From Siphonobacter sp. SORGH_AS_0500 (GTDB lineage: Bacteria > Bacteroidota > Bacteroidia > Cytophagales > Spirosomataceae), in assembly GCF_002838835.1 (NCBI RefSeq), contig NZ_NHPP01000001.1, forward strand, positions 124,001-188,000: 64,000 nt of DNA. Reading direction: 5' to 3'. Position numbers and translations under genes: made by a program. The notes under the pieces were generated by a model. That model did not search any database, was not told where the DNA came from, and was given only the letters and a program-made list of their open reading frames with translations. Below, one piece after another: positions 31,886 to 40,498 of the stretch; within the stretch, counting starts at the first letter, position 1, and every line of letters starts with the position of its first letter.

Positions 31886-33463
31886 ATGGCCGTACTTGGG
31901 AGTCTATTGAAAAGAGGAATTGGGTTGACAGGAACTGTCATACGCCGTCGCCGGGTCAATGGATTGAAATCGCAGCGTAAAGCCTTCATTAAGCTATTAA
32001 ATAAGGCTCGTTACACTGCTTTTGGTGAAAAATATCAGTTTGAGCGAATCCTCTCCTGGGCTCTCTTCCGCAAGGATGAGCAGTTTTATGAGGAATACAG
32101 AAAGATCGTTCCCATTCACGACTATAATAAAATGTACAGTGAATGGTGGCATCTGACCAAGGAAGGCAAAAAGAACGTTTCCTGGCCCGGTCGGGTGAAG
32201 TTTTTTGCGTTGAGTTCTGGAACTTCCGAATCGGCTTCCAAATACATTCCGGTAACCAAAGACATGGTAAAAGCCATGCAACGTACCAGTATTCGTCAGA
32301 TTCTGGCATTGTCGGAATTCAAAAACCTTTCAAATGAGTTATTTGAAAAAGGATACCTCATGCTGGGTGGAAGTACCGACCTTAAGTTCAGCGGTCGGTA
32401 TTTTGAAGGTGATTTGAGTGGAATTAATGCTTCACAGATTCCTTTCTGGTTCGAGCGTTTTTATAAGCCCGGCAAAGAAATCGCCCGCATTCGCGATTGG
32501 GAGCACAAACTCGAAGAGATTACCAAACAGGCAAAAGACTGGGATATTGGGTATGTAGTGGGCGTTCCGGCCTGGATTCAATTACTTCTGGAGCGGATCA
32601 TTAAGCATTATAATCTCAAGCACATTCACGAAATCTGGCCGAATCTGGAAGTATTTGGTTGGGGTGGCGTTTCGTTTGAGCCTTACCGGGTTGGCTTTGA
32701 GAAGCTATTGGGAAAACCCATCACGTATATTGAGACGTATCTGGCTTCGGAAGGTTTCATGGCTTATCAGGCTCGTCCCGATGCCAAAGGCATGCAATTA
32801 GCTCTGAATCAGGGTATTTTCTTTGAATTCATTCCTTTTAATGACGAAAATTTCAACGGCGAGGGTGAAGTAAAGGCCAATGCCAAAAGTTTGATGATTT
32901 CCGATGTGGAAGAAGGCGTTGAATATGCTCTGCTGATCTCCACCTGCTCGGGAGCCTGGCGTTACCTCATTGGCGATACCGTTCGCTTTACGGATAAAAA
33001 ACGTTACGAAATTACCATCACCGGACGGACCAAGCATTACCTGAGTATGTGTGGAGAACACCTTTCGGTTGACAATATGAACCGGGCTTTGGAATTAGCC
33101 TGCCATGAGCTAAAGATTTCGGTACCCGAGTTTACCGTGGCTGGTGTTCCTTACCATTCGCTGTTTGCTCACCACTGGTACATCGGTACCGACGATGCGG
33201 TGGATGTTGAAAAGCTTCGGGTATTGATTGACGAAAAACTGAAGGACCTCAACGACGATTACGCCGTTGAACGTCGACACGCCCTAAAAGAGGTACTGGT
33301 AACGGTTTTACCCACCCAAACCTTTTATGACTGGATGGCGTCGAAGGGGAAAATGGGCGGTCAGCACAAATTCCCCCGGGTATTACGCAAAATGATGATT
33401 CAGGAATGGGAAGAGTTTTTATCCAAAAAAGGATACGAAGCTTCCGTCACTGCTAATAAATGA
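31886..33463 (+). CDS. GH3 auxin-responsive promoter family protein (acyl-adenylate forming)
   Basis: The 525-residue protein matches the GH3 fold, part of the acyl-adenylating superfamily. The ATP-binding loop FFALSSGTSESASKYIPVT is at about 108-126. YIETYLASEGFMAYQ is the A5-like motif, GAWRYLIGDTVRFTD the A7-like motif, and ITGRTKHYLSMCGEHLS the hinge before the C-terminal lid. Plant GH3 enzymes link amino acids to hormones. Bacteroidota homologues have unknown acids and acceptors. The 3' end overlaps the convergent CapA gene by 64 bases. Confidence 0.88.
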   Translation: MAVLGSLLKRGIGLTGTVIRRRRVNGLKSQRKAFIKLLNKARYTAFGEKYQFERILSWALFRKDEQFYEEYRKIVPIHDYNKMYSEWWHLTKEGKKNVSWPGRVKFFALSSGTSESASKYIPVTKDMVKAMQRTSIRQILALSEFKNLSNELFEKGYLMLGGSTDLKFSGRYFEGDLSGINASQIPFWFERFYKPGKEIARIRDWEHKLEEITKQAKDWDIGYVVGVPAWIQLLLERIIKHYNLKHIHEIWPNLEVFGWGGVSFEPYRVGFEKLLGKPITYIETYLASEGFMAYQARPDAKGMQLALNQGIFFEFIPFNDENFNGEGEVKANAKSLMISDVEEGVEYALLISTCSGAWRYLIGDTVRFTDKKRYEITITGRTKHYLSMCGEHLSVDNMNRALELACHELKISVPEFTVAGVPYHSLFAHHWYIGTDDAVDVEKLRVLIDEKLKDLNDDYAVERRHALKEVLVTVLPTQTFYDWMASKGKMGGQHKFPRVLRKMMIQEWEEFLSKKGYEASVTANK

Positions 33464-34854
33464 TCGGCTTGCCTAGGCAGAAAATGCCGGTCACAAAACC
33501 AGTTTAAATGTCGGAGTTCTTTCACGCATAAAGGACTCATGAATTCAGGAACCAGTCCGTCTTGCACCAGGCGGGCTGTTTTTTTTAGGTCCAGAAAACG
33601 CATTTCATCCGGCTGCCCAGGTTTGGCTCCCCAGTTATACACGGGTAATACCTGCACATTCGTCAGAAGCGTTTTAGGAACGCCCTGCTCAGACCCTTTT
33701 TCGATAGTTAACTTCAGTAAGGGCACCAGACGATCCCAGACGAAAATATCATACGCCACAAAATCGGCTAGCGAGTAGATAGCAAAACCCGCTTTCTTTT
33801 CGCCCGAAAATGGATCGGTAAAATCCACTCGCTCCATCGGTTGAGGATTATGCGGATGACTGCCGAGAATAATATCTACGCCACATTCCCGAAAAACCCG
33901 ATGATAGATTTCTACCGTATGAGCCGAAGGATAAGCCTGATAGGCGTTCCCCGTATGAAATAAAAACACCACCAGATCGGCTCCTCGTTGACGTACGTTT
34001 TTGACCTGAGTACGTATGGATGATAGATCAGCTTCGGGCCGATTCAGGCGTTCGTAATTAGCCAACCATTCTTTACCGGGCTCCGTTTCGAATTTATTCA
34101 GATTGGAAGTCCAGGAAAGAAAGGCTACCCGAATACCGTTTCGCTCCAAAATTGGCGGTTCTTCGGCCTCTTTAGCATCAGTAGCCGTTCCTACGTGGGC
34201 TACCTTTTTCTTCTTTAAGAATTCAATGGTTTTAAAAACCCCCTCTTCTCCCTGATCCAGGCTGTGGTTGTTTGCGGTACAAAGCAAATCGTACCCTTTA
34301 TACGAGCCATTTCCAGAAAAGATGGAAAACATTTCGTCGGAACCGTTGAAATGCATGTCGTTCAGCATCACCTCCGGCACGGCGGAGGCGGGTTTATCGG
34401 TGTCAATCGGTGTTTCCAGATTGGCTACAACCAGGTCAGCCCCAAAGAACCACTCGCCTACTTCATCCCATAAATGTTGAGTAGCGGCTGGGTTTACTCG
34501 CTCATAAGGCATTAAATCGCCCCCAGCCGTAAGCGTAATACGGGACTCTGGCATAAAAGCAGGGGAAGGCGTAAAGTCCAGCGTTTGCGAACGAAAATGT
34601 TCTTCCAGGTTTCCCTGAGCTTCTACCGGTGGAGCGATGTAATATTTGTACCCCAGATAAGCCGCTCCCTTGTAGGGCGACAAACGCGGGTTTTCTTCAA
34701 AATTAGGCAAGGGTTTCCGCCATGTGTTTTTTTTCAGCCAGTACAAAGGCTTATAGGCACGAATAAGATTTCGTAGTAATCGTTCGCCCTTTTGGGTGTA
34801 GGGCATCACCGGAAACGATTGAGCGTCTGGATTAATAGCTTTCATGGGGTACAC
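33400..34854 (-). CDS. CapA family protein (poly-gamma-glutamate synthesis-like phosphoesterase)
   Basis: The 484-residue protein has the CapA/PgsA metallophosphatase-like fold. AGGDLMPYERVN is near 110, VVANLETPIDTD near 140, CTANNHSLDQGEEG near 198 and VFLFHTGNAYQAYPS near 295. IILGSHPHNPQPMERV gives the His-x-His end. No signal peptide is seen. CapA proteins take part in capsule polyglutamate export or hydrolyse related compounds, but no cap genes are near. The stop lies inside the 3' end of the convergent GH3 gene. Confidence 0.85.
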   Translation of the reverse strand: MYPMKAINPDAQSFPVMPYTQKGERLLRNLIRAYKPLYWLKKNTWRKPLPNFEENPRLSPYKGAAYLGYKYYIAPPVEAQGNLEEHFRSQTLDFTPSPAFMPESRITLTAGGDLMPYERVNPAATQHLWDEVGEWFFGADLVVANLETPIDTDKPASAVPEVMLNDMHFNGSDEMFSIFSGNGSYKGYDLLCTANNHSLDQGEEGVFKTIEFLKKKKVAHVGTATDAKEAEEPPILERNGIRVAFLSWTSNLNKFETEPGKEWLANYERLNRPEADLSSIRTQVKNVRQRGADLVVFLFHTGNAYQAYPSAHTVEIYHRVFRECGVDIILGSHPHNPQPMERVDFTDPFSGEKKAGFAIYSLADFVAYDIFVWDRLVPLLKLTIEKGSEQGVPKTLLTNVQVLPVYNWGAKPGQPDEMRFLDLKKTARLVQDGLVPEFMSPLCVKELRHLNWFCDRHFLPRQADHLLAVTEASYPFLDKNSSHS

Positions 34855-34888
34855 TAATAAAAGGGTAACGAGGAATCAACACAGTTTA

Positions 34889-35536
34889 TTAGCTTGCACT
34901 AATCCAGATTTCTACCTGACGATAGAATAAATAAAGGCCAGTGCCCACAAAAACGGCCCCACTCACGCGATTTACCCAGGTAATGACCGTATTATTCAGG
35001 AAACGCTTGATTCGCTGAGCAAAGAAGGCAATCGCTACCTGCGTCATGAAAATGGCTAGCAGACAGGCTCCGAAATAGGCGATTCGCAAGTCCAATTCGT
35101 ATTTGAGTACTCCCTTTACATAGGCAGATACAGATACCCAAATAATGAAATTCGCCGGGTTCGTTGCATTAAGGGTAAAACCAATGCCGAAGAATTTCAG
35201 AAACTGAAAAAATCGTCTCTTGGGTTGCGTAGCGGGAATTTGAGCACTGGCTTTGCGAATGGTACTGGCTCCCATCGCAATCAGGAAGATGGAACCGGCT
35301 ATTCGTAAAAACGTATCGAAATGGGGAAAGTTTGGAATAAACGAAGTCCCCGTTAAGGCAACAAAAATGAAAATTGAATCACAAACGATGACTCCCGTAG
35401 AAATCCGTAATCCGCTTTTCCAGCCGTAGTCCAGGCTATTACGGATTAATGAAAAGAACACTGCTCCTAAAGTGATGCACATCACAAAGCCGGACGAGAA
35501 TCCGAAAAAAAGAGCTTCCCAGAACTGTAAAGTCAT
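34889..35536 (-). CDS. LysE family amino-acid exporter-like membrane protein
   Basis: The 215-residue protein has six hydrophobic helices typical of LysE/RhtB transporters. WEALFFGFSSGFVMCITLGAVFFSLI replaces the usual GxxPGP start. Later segments are IRKASAQIP, GFTLNATNPANFIIWVSV and VSGAVFVGTGLYLFY. The family exports amino acids or metabolites in exchange for protons. The substrate is unknown. It lies 34 bases upstream of the CapA gene on the same strand, so the two may be co-transcribed. Confidence 0.85.
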   Translation of the reverse strand: MTLQFWEALFFGFSSGFVMCITLGAVFFSLIRNSLDYGWKSGLRISTGVIVCDSIFIFVALTGTSFIPNFPHFDTFLRIAGSIFLIAMGASTIRKASAQIPATQPKRRFFQFLKFFGIGFTLNATNPANFIIWVSVSAYVKGVLKYELDLRIAYFGACLLAIFMTQVAIAFFAQRIKRFLNNTVITWVNRVSGAVFVGTGLYLFYRQVEIWISAS

Positions 35537-35589
35537 TTAGTAGAGGATAATTTCTATAAATCGTAAGCTTATAAATGGTTTGATAAAGT

Positions 35590-35720
35590 TTGAGGTTGTT
35601 TGAAGAGGTTTGAAAGTCTGAAGTGAGTTTGATAGTGATCACTCAAACGAAATCTAACTTTCAAACCTCTTCAAACTTAGATCATCAAACGTGTTCAAAC
35701 ATTCTAACTTTTCAAACCTA
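35590..35720. repeat. TTTGA/TCAAA-rich intergenic palindrome
   Basis: A perfect 20-bp inverted repeat (35598-35617 against 35657-35676) surrounds a centre AGTGATCACT, giving a near-80-base hairpin. The flanks carry further TTTGA and TCAAA words. Similar sequence occurs near 31684, 42511 and 46317. Confidence 0.7.
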
Positions 35721-35721
35721 A

Positions 35722-36288
35722 TCAAACGCCTCTCAAACGAGCTACTTTTAACAAGCCGTATACACTGAGAGAATCGGTGATTTTATTATTCATGACCATT
35801 TCAACGGCTTCCGTGAGAGGTAACTTCCAGATTTGTAATACTTCCGTTTCATCAAATTCGGTTTCGCCCTGTTCCAGATTTTCTGCCACAAAGATGAAAC
35901 CTTCTTCGTCCGTTACGGAGTTAGAAGTATGGATGCGACCAATCATTTCCCATTTCTGAGCCATGAGTCCGGTTTCTTCCTTCAATTCACGTTGAGCGGA
36001 AAGTAAGACGTCCACGTCGATGCTTCCGCCCCCCATGGGAATTTCCCAGGAGTATTCTTCCAGCGGATAACGGTACTGACCCACTAGCCAGGTGTTGCCT
36101 TCGTTATCAATGGGAATAATACCGATGGCTTTATTTTTAAAATGAGCCACGCCATAAATGCCGGGGGTTCCGGCGGGAGTTATAACCTCTTCATGGCGAA
36201 GAGTAATCCAGGGATTATCGTAGACTTCCTTCGAAGAGACGGTTTTCCAGGGGGATAGTTCAGTTTGCATCTTGCAAAAATAGGGCAT
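35722..36288 (-). CDS. NUDIX hydrolase (ADP-ribose pyrophosphatase-like)
   Basis: The 188-residue protein (or 182 from the inner ATG, MQTELSPWK) has TWLVGQYRYPLEEYSWEIPMGGG leading into the Nudix helix. The box reads GGGSIDVDVLLSAQRELKEETGL. The REL-x-EE-x-G core is intact, so metal can bind, but the conserved first Glu of the box is Val. Upstream and downstream blocks (GVAHFKNKAIGIIP, RIHTSNSVTDEEGFIFVAE) fit the ADP-ribose or sugar-nucleotide pyrophosphatase branch. It is divergent from the CDF transporter gene. Confidence 0.85.
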   Translation of the reverse strand: MPYFCKMQTELSPWKTVSSKEVYDNPWITLRHEEVITPAGTPGIYGVAHFKNKAIGIIPIDNEGNTWLVGQYRYPLEEYSWEIPMGGGSIDVDVLLSAQRELKEETGLMAQKWEMIGRIHTSNSVTDEEGFIFVAENLEQGETEFDETEVLQIWKLPLTEAVEMVMNNKITDSLSVYGLLKVARLRGV

Positions 36289-36314
36289 GACTGCGGTTCC
36301 GGCATTTAAATCCT

Positions 36315-36322
36315 TAATTTTG
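36315..36322 (+). promoter_or_regulatory. -7 element for the CDF transporter gene
   Basis: TAATTTTG matches TAnnTTTG, 43 bases before the ATG at 36365. It argues against the longer open frame starting at 36287. Confidence 0.45.
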
Positions 36323-36364
36323 CACGCCCAAGTTTACGAACGGGGGCATTTTTTTGTTAAAGCC

Positions 36365-37381
36365 ATGTCATTAAGTAAAAAACAGCAGCTCATCTGGTTA
36401 TCTTTTGGGGTAAGTGTCGTTTTGATGCTACTCAAGTTTGTAGCCTGGTGGCTGACGGGTTCCAGTGCCATTTTATCGGATGCTCTGGAATCTATTGTCA
36501 ACGTACTTGCCAGCGGATTTGCTACCTACAGCGTCTATCTGGCCTCCCAGCCCAGCGATTTAAATCACCCTTACGGTCACGGTAAAATTGAATTCTTCTC
36601 GGCAGGACTCGAAGGCGTTCTGATTCTGCTTGCGGGAATTTTCATCATTATTCAGGCCATTCGTCAGTGGATTTACCCTGAACCCCTTCAGGAACTCGAC
36701 ACGGGGATGTTACTCGTCGCCATCACGATGGTGGTTAATTATGCCGTGGGTTATTACGTTCAGAAAGAAGGCGAAAAGCAGTCCTCTCCTTCGCTTATTG
36801 CCGACGGAAAGCACTTACAACTCGACGCGTTTTCAACTTTAATCCTGCTTTTCGGAATCGGCCTGGTTTTGTTATCCGGCTTCCTCTGGCTCGACCGCCT
36901 GATATCGATTGTGTTTGGCGTAATTCTGATTTTCAATGGATTCCAAATTGCCCGAAAATCGGCAGCGGGTTTAATGGACGAAGCAGACGATGCCACCGTG
37001 AAGCGAGTCGTAGAAATTCTGAAAGAGCACCGGAAAGAATACTGGATTGACATCCATAACCTCAGAATCCAGCATTACGGAGCCGATTTGCACATTGACT
37101 GTCACCTGACCTTACCGTATTACTGGGATCTGGAAAAGGTACACACAGCCGTGCATGAAGTGGAAGCTATTATTGACCTGGAATTTAACTCCAGAGTTGA
37201 AGTGTTCATTCACGTAGACCCCTGTTTGCCCGCCTGTTGTCATCATTGTCAGTTGAAAAACTGTCCCGTACGTCAGTATCCCTGCATGAAAGAGATCAAG
37301 TGGAATAGGGAAAATCTGGTGTTAAATCAGAAACATTTCCTTCTGGCACTGGATGAGAACAAAGCCGATAACCAGCAGTAG
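36365..37381 (+). CDS. cation diffusion facilitator family transporter
   Basis: The 338-residue protein has six membrane helices with the metal sites SSAILSDALES and HPYGHGKIEFFSAG (D and H-x-x-x-D type ligands). A later helix has DGKHLQLDAFST. A cytosolic C-terminal domain follows (RIQHYGADLHIDCHLTLP, VFIHVDPC). CDF proteins export zinc, iron, cobalt or manganese using protons. The tail after about residue 290 is unusually rich in Cys and His (CLPACCHHCQLKNCP), which could bind metal. No metal-sensing regulator is adjacent. Confidence 0.88.
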   Translation: MSLSKKQQLIWLSFGVSVVLMLLKFVAWWLTGSSAILSDALESIVNVLASGFATYSVYLASQPSDLNHPYGHGKIEFFSAGLEGVLILLAGIFIIIQAIRQWIYPEPLQELDTGMLLVAITMVVNYAVGYYVQKEGEKQSSPSLIADGKHLQLDAFSTLILLFGIGLVLLSGFLWLDRLISIVFGVILIFNGFQIARKSAAGLMDEADDATVKRVVEILKEHRKEYWIDIHNLRIQHYGADLHIDCHLTLPYYWDLEKVHTAVHEVEAIIDLEFNSRVEVFIHVDPCLPACCHHCQLKNCPVRQYPCMKEIKWNRENLVLNQKHFLLALDENKADNQQ

Positions 37382-37409
37382 GTCAGGGATTAACCCTCTG
37401 CTAATTAAC

Positions 37410-37455
37410 AAAAAACGCCTCCAGAAAGTTAGGTACTTCTTGGAGGCGTTTTTTG
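37410..37455. terminator. bidirectional intrinsic terminator
   Basis: AAAAACGCCTCCA / TGGAGGCGTTTTT stem with A- and T-runs, in the spacer between the convergent CDF gene and folE. Confidence 0.85.
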
Positions 37456-37534
37456 TATATAAAATTCTTAAACCACAGCTAACGAGCACACGAACATCCC
37501 GATAGGTTTGAACCTATGGCTAGCTGTATAAGCA

Positions 37535-38233
37535 TTAAAGCTGTAAGTATTTCAGGAATTCCTGCTTTCTGCTTTCTTCCTCAAACTTACCTCCGTAGAA
37601 AGAGGTAACGGTGGAAGAAGTAGGATCTTCAATACCCCGCATCGAAACGCAAAGGTGTTTGGCGTCCACGACTACTGCTACGTCTTCTGTCCCTAATACA
37701 CGTTGTAATTCACGAGCAATCTGCATCGTCATCCGTTCCTGAACCTGTGGACGTTTAGCAAAGTGCTGCACCAGACGGTTCAGTTTCGAGAGACCAATGA
37801 CCTTACCGTTCGAGATATAGGCCACGTGAGCTTTTCCCATAATTGGCACAAAATGGTGCTCACAGTTAGAATAAAACTGGATGTCCCGCTCCACAAGCAT
37901 CTCCTGATAGCGATACTTGTTATCAAAAAGCGTCGTAGAAGGGTAGTTTTTAGGGTCTAAACCACTAAAAATTTCCTTTACGTACATTTTGGCTACTCGC
38001 TTGGGCGTACCTTTCAGGCTATCATCATTCAAATCAAGACCTAACGTCAACATGATTTCGCGAAAATGCTCCTGAATCTTTTCGATTTTTTCATCATCGG
38101 ACAATTCAAAGGCGTCGGCCCGAAGGGGCGTATCAACGGAGGTAGCAATGTGGTCTTCCCCCAGTTCTTCATCAGAAAACGTAATCTTAGTATCCGACAA
38201 CAGGGTATTCAACGAAATTTCGTTCGGTTTCAT
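37535..38233 (-). CDS. folE: GTP cyclohydrolase I
   Basis: The 232-residue enzyme converts GTP to 7,8-dihydroneopterin triphosphate, the entry to folate, biopterin and queuosine pathways. The zinc motif CEHHFVPIMGKAHVAYI, the block KVIGLSKLNRLVQHFAKRPQVQERM and AKHLCVSMRGIEDP are canonical for type IA FolE. The N-terminal 45 residues are a variable acidic extension. Its start overlaps the end of the PTPS-like gene by 47 bases in another frame, which suggests translational coupling. Confidence 0.95.
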   Translation of the reverse strand: MKPNEISLNTLLSDTKITFSDEELGEDHIATSVDTPLRADAFELSDDEKIEKIQEHFREIMLTLGLDLNDDSLKGTPKRVAKMYVKEIFSGLDPKNYPSTTLFDNKYRYQEMLVERDIQFYSNCEHHFVPIMGKAHVAYISNGKVIGLSKLNRLVQHFAKRPQVQERMTMQIARELQRVLGTEDVAVVVDAKHLCVSMRGIEDPTSSTVTSFYGGKFEEESRKQEFLKYLQL

Positions 38234-38612
38234 ACAGACGAATTTTTAAGTCAAGCTTTGAATCGAGCTCGGCCCGAAGCTTGTCGTAGATAACAATGGC
38301 TATATTCTCAGCCGTTGGGTTGAGTTGAGCGAATTCTTCAGTGTCCAGATTTAAGTTCTGGTGGTCAAAACGATCACTCACGTGCGTTTTGATTAAATCG
38401 GACAAATATTTTAAATCGACAACATATCCGGTTTCCGGGTCAACAGAGCCCGTCACCTGCACAATAAGTTCATAGTTGTGCCCGTGATAATTCGGATTAT
38501 TGCAGAGGCCAAATACTGCTTTATTTTTTTCATCCGACCAGTTGGGATTATGCAGTCGATGAGCAGCATTAAAATGTTCCTTTCGGAACACGGCAACTCT
38601 CTTTTCTTCCAT
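38187..38612 (-). CDS. 6-pyruvoyl-tetrahydropterin synthase / 6-carboxytetrahydropterin synthase (QueD) family protein
   Basis: The 141-residue protein begins VAVFRKEHFNAAHRLHNPNW (first zinc His) and has CNNPNYHGHNYELIV (the other two zinc His). FDHQNLN and TAENIAIVIYDKL follow, then RLYETERNFVEY. These suit both the biopterin enzyme PTPS and QueD in queuosine synthesis, so I leave the symbol blank. FolE downstream would supply the dihydroneopterin triphosphate substrate. The 47-base overlap makes a two-gene operon. Confidence 0.9.
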   Translation of the reverse strand: MEEKRVAVFRKEHFNAAHRLHNPNWSDEKNKAVFGLCNNPNYHGHNYELIVQVTGSVDPETGYVVDLKYLSDLIKTHVSDRFDHQNLNLDTEEFAQLNPTAENIAIVIYDKLRAELDSKLDLKIRLYETERNFVEYPVVGY

Positions 38613-39012
38613 AAGGTACAGGCTTCTGTCTACTAGTGTTTCTTTGAATGGGAGGCCGTCTGAAAGTTTGTCAGCAACGCCCGGCCATTCGAGGAAAGAG
38701 CAATTCTTGTGTCAAAGAAACTGAACTCTTTGAACAAATGTTCCTTTCTTTCGATAAAAAGCAAAAAAGTCTTGGGTGAAGATGAGTCAGATGAATTGTT
38801 CCAACCAGAAGGTTTTGCGAATCATTTTTCAGTAAAATTTGCCCATATCCCTTAAAAACTAATTGCTTACCCTCTTTTTTGTAATAAAATCCAAACCATA
38901 TTTGGTAGATCAATCATTTGGATGCAGGTAATTATTAAAATTATTTATAAATTCACGAACTTTTATCAACTGCTTAACGCACTTACACTCCCTATTCTAT
39001 ATCTAACTTTCT
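38613..39012. other. gene-free spacer between queD-like and MFS genes
   Basis: This 400-base stretch is between divergent genes. A short minus-strand frame (38671-38913) has no homology or coding character I trust. Short inverted words such as GAACA-AA-TGTTC exist, but no clear promoter, RNA or repeat. Confidence 0.45.
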
Positions 39013-40233
39013 ATGTCTCAAACAGCTAAACCGCAGCAGTCGTACCTGGGCCCATTGATTATTATTGGTGTACTGTTTTTCATTTTCGGCTTCGTGACGT
39101 GGGTAAACAGCGTGTTGATTGTCTTTTTCAAAAATGCTTTTCAACTCAGTACGTTCTCGTCTAACCTCGTTGCCACTTCCTTTTTTATCTCCTATGCTCT
39201 GATGGCCATTCCTTCTTCTTGGTTACTGAAGAAAACGGGCTTTAAAATGGGCATGTCTTTTGGCCTAGTTACCATGGCCGTTGGTACCTTAATTTTTGTT
39301 CCGGCGGCTAAAACCCTTTCCTATCCTTTGTTTCTCGTTGGTTTATTTCTGATTGGAATTGGGTTAACTATTCTACAAACTGCTTCAAATCCCTATGTAA
39401 CCATCCTGGGCCCTCGTGAAAGTGCGGCTCAGCGTATTAGTTTTATGGGGGTAGCTAATAAACTGGCGGGTATTACTAGCCAGCTTATTTTCGGTAGTCT
39501 TTTGTTATCGAATGCTACTACGGATAGTTCGGCCACACTTGAAAAAGTAGTAACACCATATATGATTTTAACGGGTGTATTGATAGTTCTGGCTATCTGG
39601 ATTCGTTTCTCTAATCTTCCTGAAGTATCTGAAGAAGATGATGATGATATTACTGAACACGTAACCACAACTCGTACCAGCGTCTGGCAATTTCCTAATC
39701 TTGTCTTAGGCATTCTGGCTTTGTTCTGTTACGTGGGAGCAGAAGTAATCTCAGGAGATACCATCATTAACTATGGCTTATCAATTGGGTTTTCAAGCGA
39801 CGAAGCAAAGTATTTTACGGCCTACACCCTGTATGGCATGCTGGCAGGATATATTCTAGGTATTGTCTTAATCCCTAAAGTTCTTTCTCAGCAACTTGCC
39901 ATGCGAATTGGAGCGATCCTAGGCATTATACTCTCTATTGCCGCATTGCTAACTACGGGCTTTACCTCTGTGTTATGTGTTGCTTTAATTGGTTTCGCCA
40001 ACGCCCCTATCTGGCCTGCCATCTGGCCTCTGGCCCTAAATAAACTAGGTAAATTTACTAAGCTGGCTTCAGCACTATTAATTATGGGTATTACGGGTGG
40101 AGCTTTACTTCCTCTTATTCATGGCTACCTCACTGATACCGTAAGTCCTCAATTAGCCTACGGACTTCTTATCCCTTTGTATGCGTACATCCTGTTCTAT
40201 GCCCTGATTGGTCACAAGAAACAGTCCTGGTAA
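39013..40233 (+). CDS. sugar MFS transporter, FucP/glucose-galactose family
   Basis: The 406-residue protein has 12 hydrophobic helices. FGFVTWVNSVLIVFFKNAFQLS begins the FucP-like family. Then come the MFS loop GFKMGMSFGLVTMAVG, GLTILQTASNPYVTILGP, and ANAPIWPAIWPLALNKLGKFTK late in the protein, a family mark. It should take up a sugar (fucose, glucose, galactose or N-acetylglucosamine) with protons. The substrate is unknown because no sugar catabolic genes adjoin it. The gene is monocistronic with its own terminator. Confidence 0.88.
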   Translation: MSQTAKPQQSYLGPLIIIGVLFFIFGFVTWVNSVLIVFFKNAFQLSTFSSNLVATSFFISYALMAIPSSWLLKKTGFKMGMSFGLVTMAVGTLIFVPAAKTLSYPLFLVGLFLIGIGLTILQTASNPYVTILGPRESAAQRISFMGVANKLAGITSQLIFGSLLLSNATTDSSATLEKVVTPYMILTGVLIVLAIWIRFSNLPEVSEEDDDDITEHVTTTRTSVWQFPNLVLGILALFCYVGAEVISGDTIINYGLSIGFSSDEAKYFTAYTLYGMLAGYILGIVLIPKVLSQQLAMRIGAILGIILSIAALLTTGFTSVLCVALIGFANAPIWPAIWPLALNKLGKFTKLASALLIMGITGGALLPLIHGYLTDTVSPQLAYGLLIPLYAYILFYALIGHKKQSW

Positions 40234-40254
40234 GCTACGGCTAGAGTAATTATA

Positions 40255-40292
40255 GAAAAGGCTATTTGAGATTCCTCAAATAGCCTTTTTTC
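40255..40292 (+). terminator. intrinsic terminator of the MFS gene
   Basis: AAAAGGCTATTTGAG / CTCAAATAGCCTTTT stem (loop ATTC) with a T-run after the MFS stop. Confidence 0.88.
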
Positions 40293-40466
40293 ATTAACGT
40301 GTAATTTATTACGTAAGGTCGAATATTCATTCTATAGCATTACTACAAGAAATTGATGAATCAGAGGTAATATTTGCAAAGTGTCTATCGAACATTTCTT
40401 CTGTTTTGATCGTTAAGATTCAGGTATATTTTTAGTAAATAACTCGCGGATACGCCTGCCCCCCAC

Positions 40467-40474
40467 TACCTTTG
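40467..40474 (+). promoter_or_regulatory. -7 element for ispG
   Basis: TACCTTTG matches TAnnTTTG, 24 bases before the ATG at 40499. An in-frame TTG at 40472 overlaps it and is not a likely start. Confidence 0.45.
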
Positions 40475-40498
40475 CAGGACGAGCTTTTATCTAAGTAC

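Noticed and set aside
35590..35720. CRISPR array from repeated TTTGA/TCAAA words
   Set aside because: Words are short, irregularly spaced and inverted, with no unique spacers and no cas genes.
38671..38913. 80-codon minus-strand frame in the queD-MFS spacer
   Set aside because: Unbalanced composition, no family resemblance, no ribosome-binding site that I can see, and no conserved motif.
40472..40498. Upstream TTG start for ispG
   Set aside because: It falls in the -7 promoter box and the ATG at 40499 is better placed.
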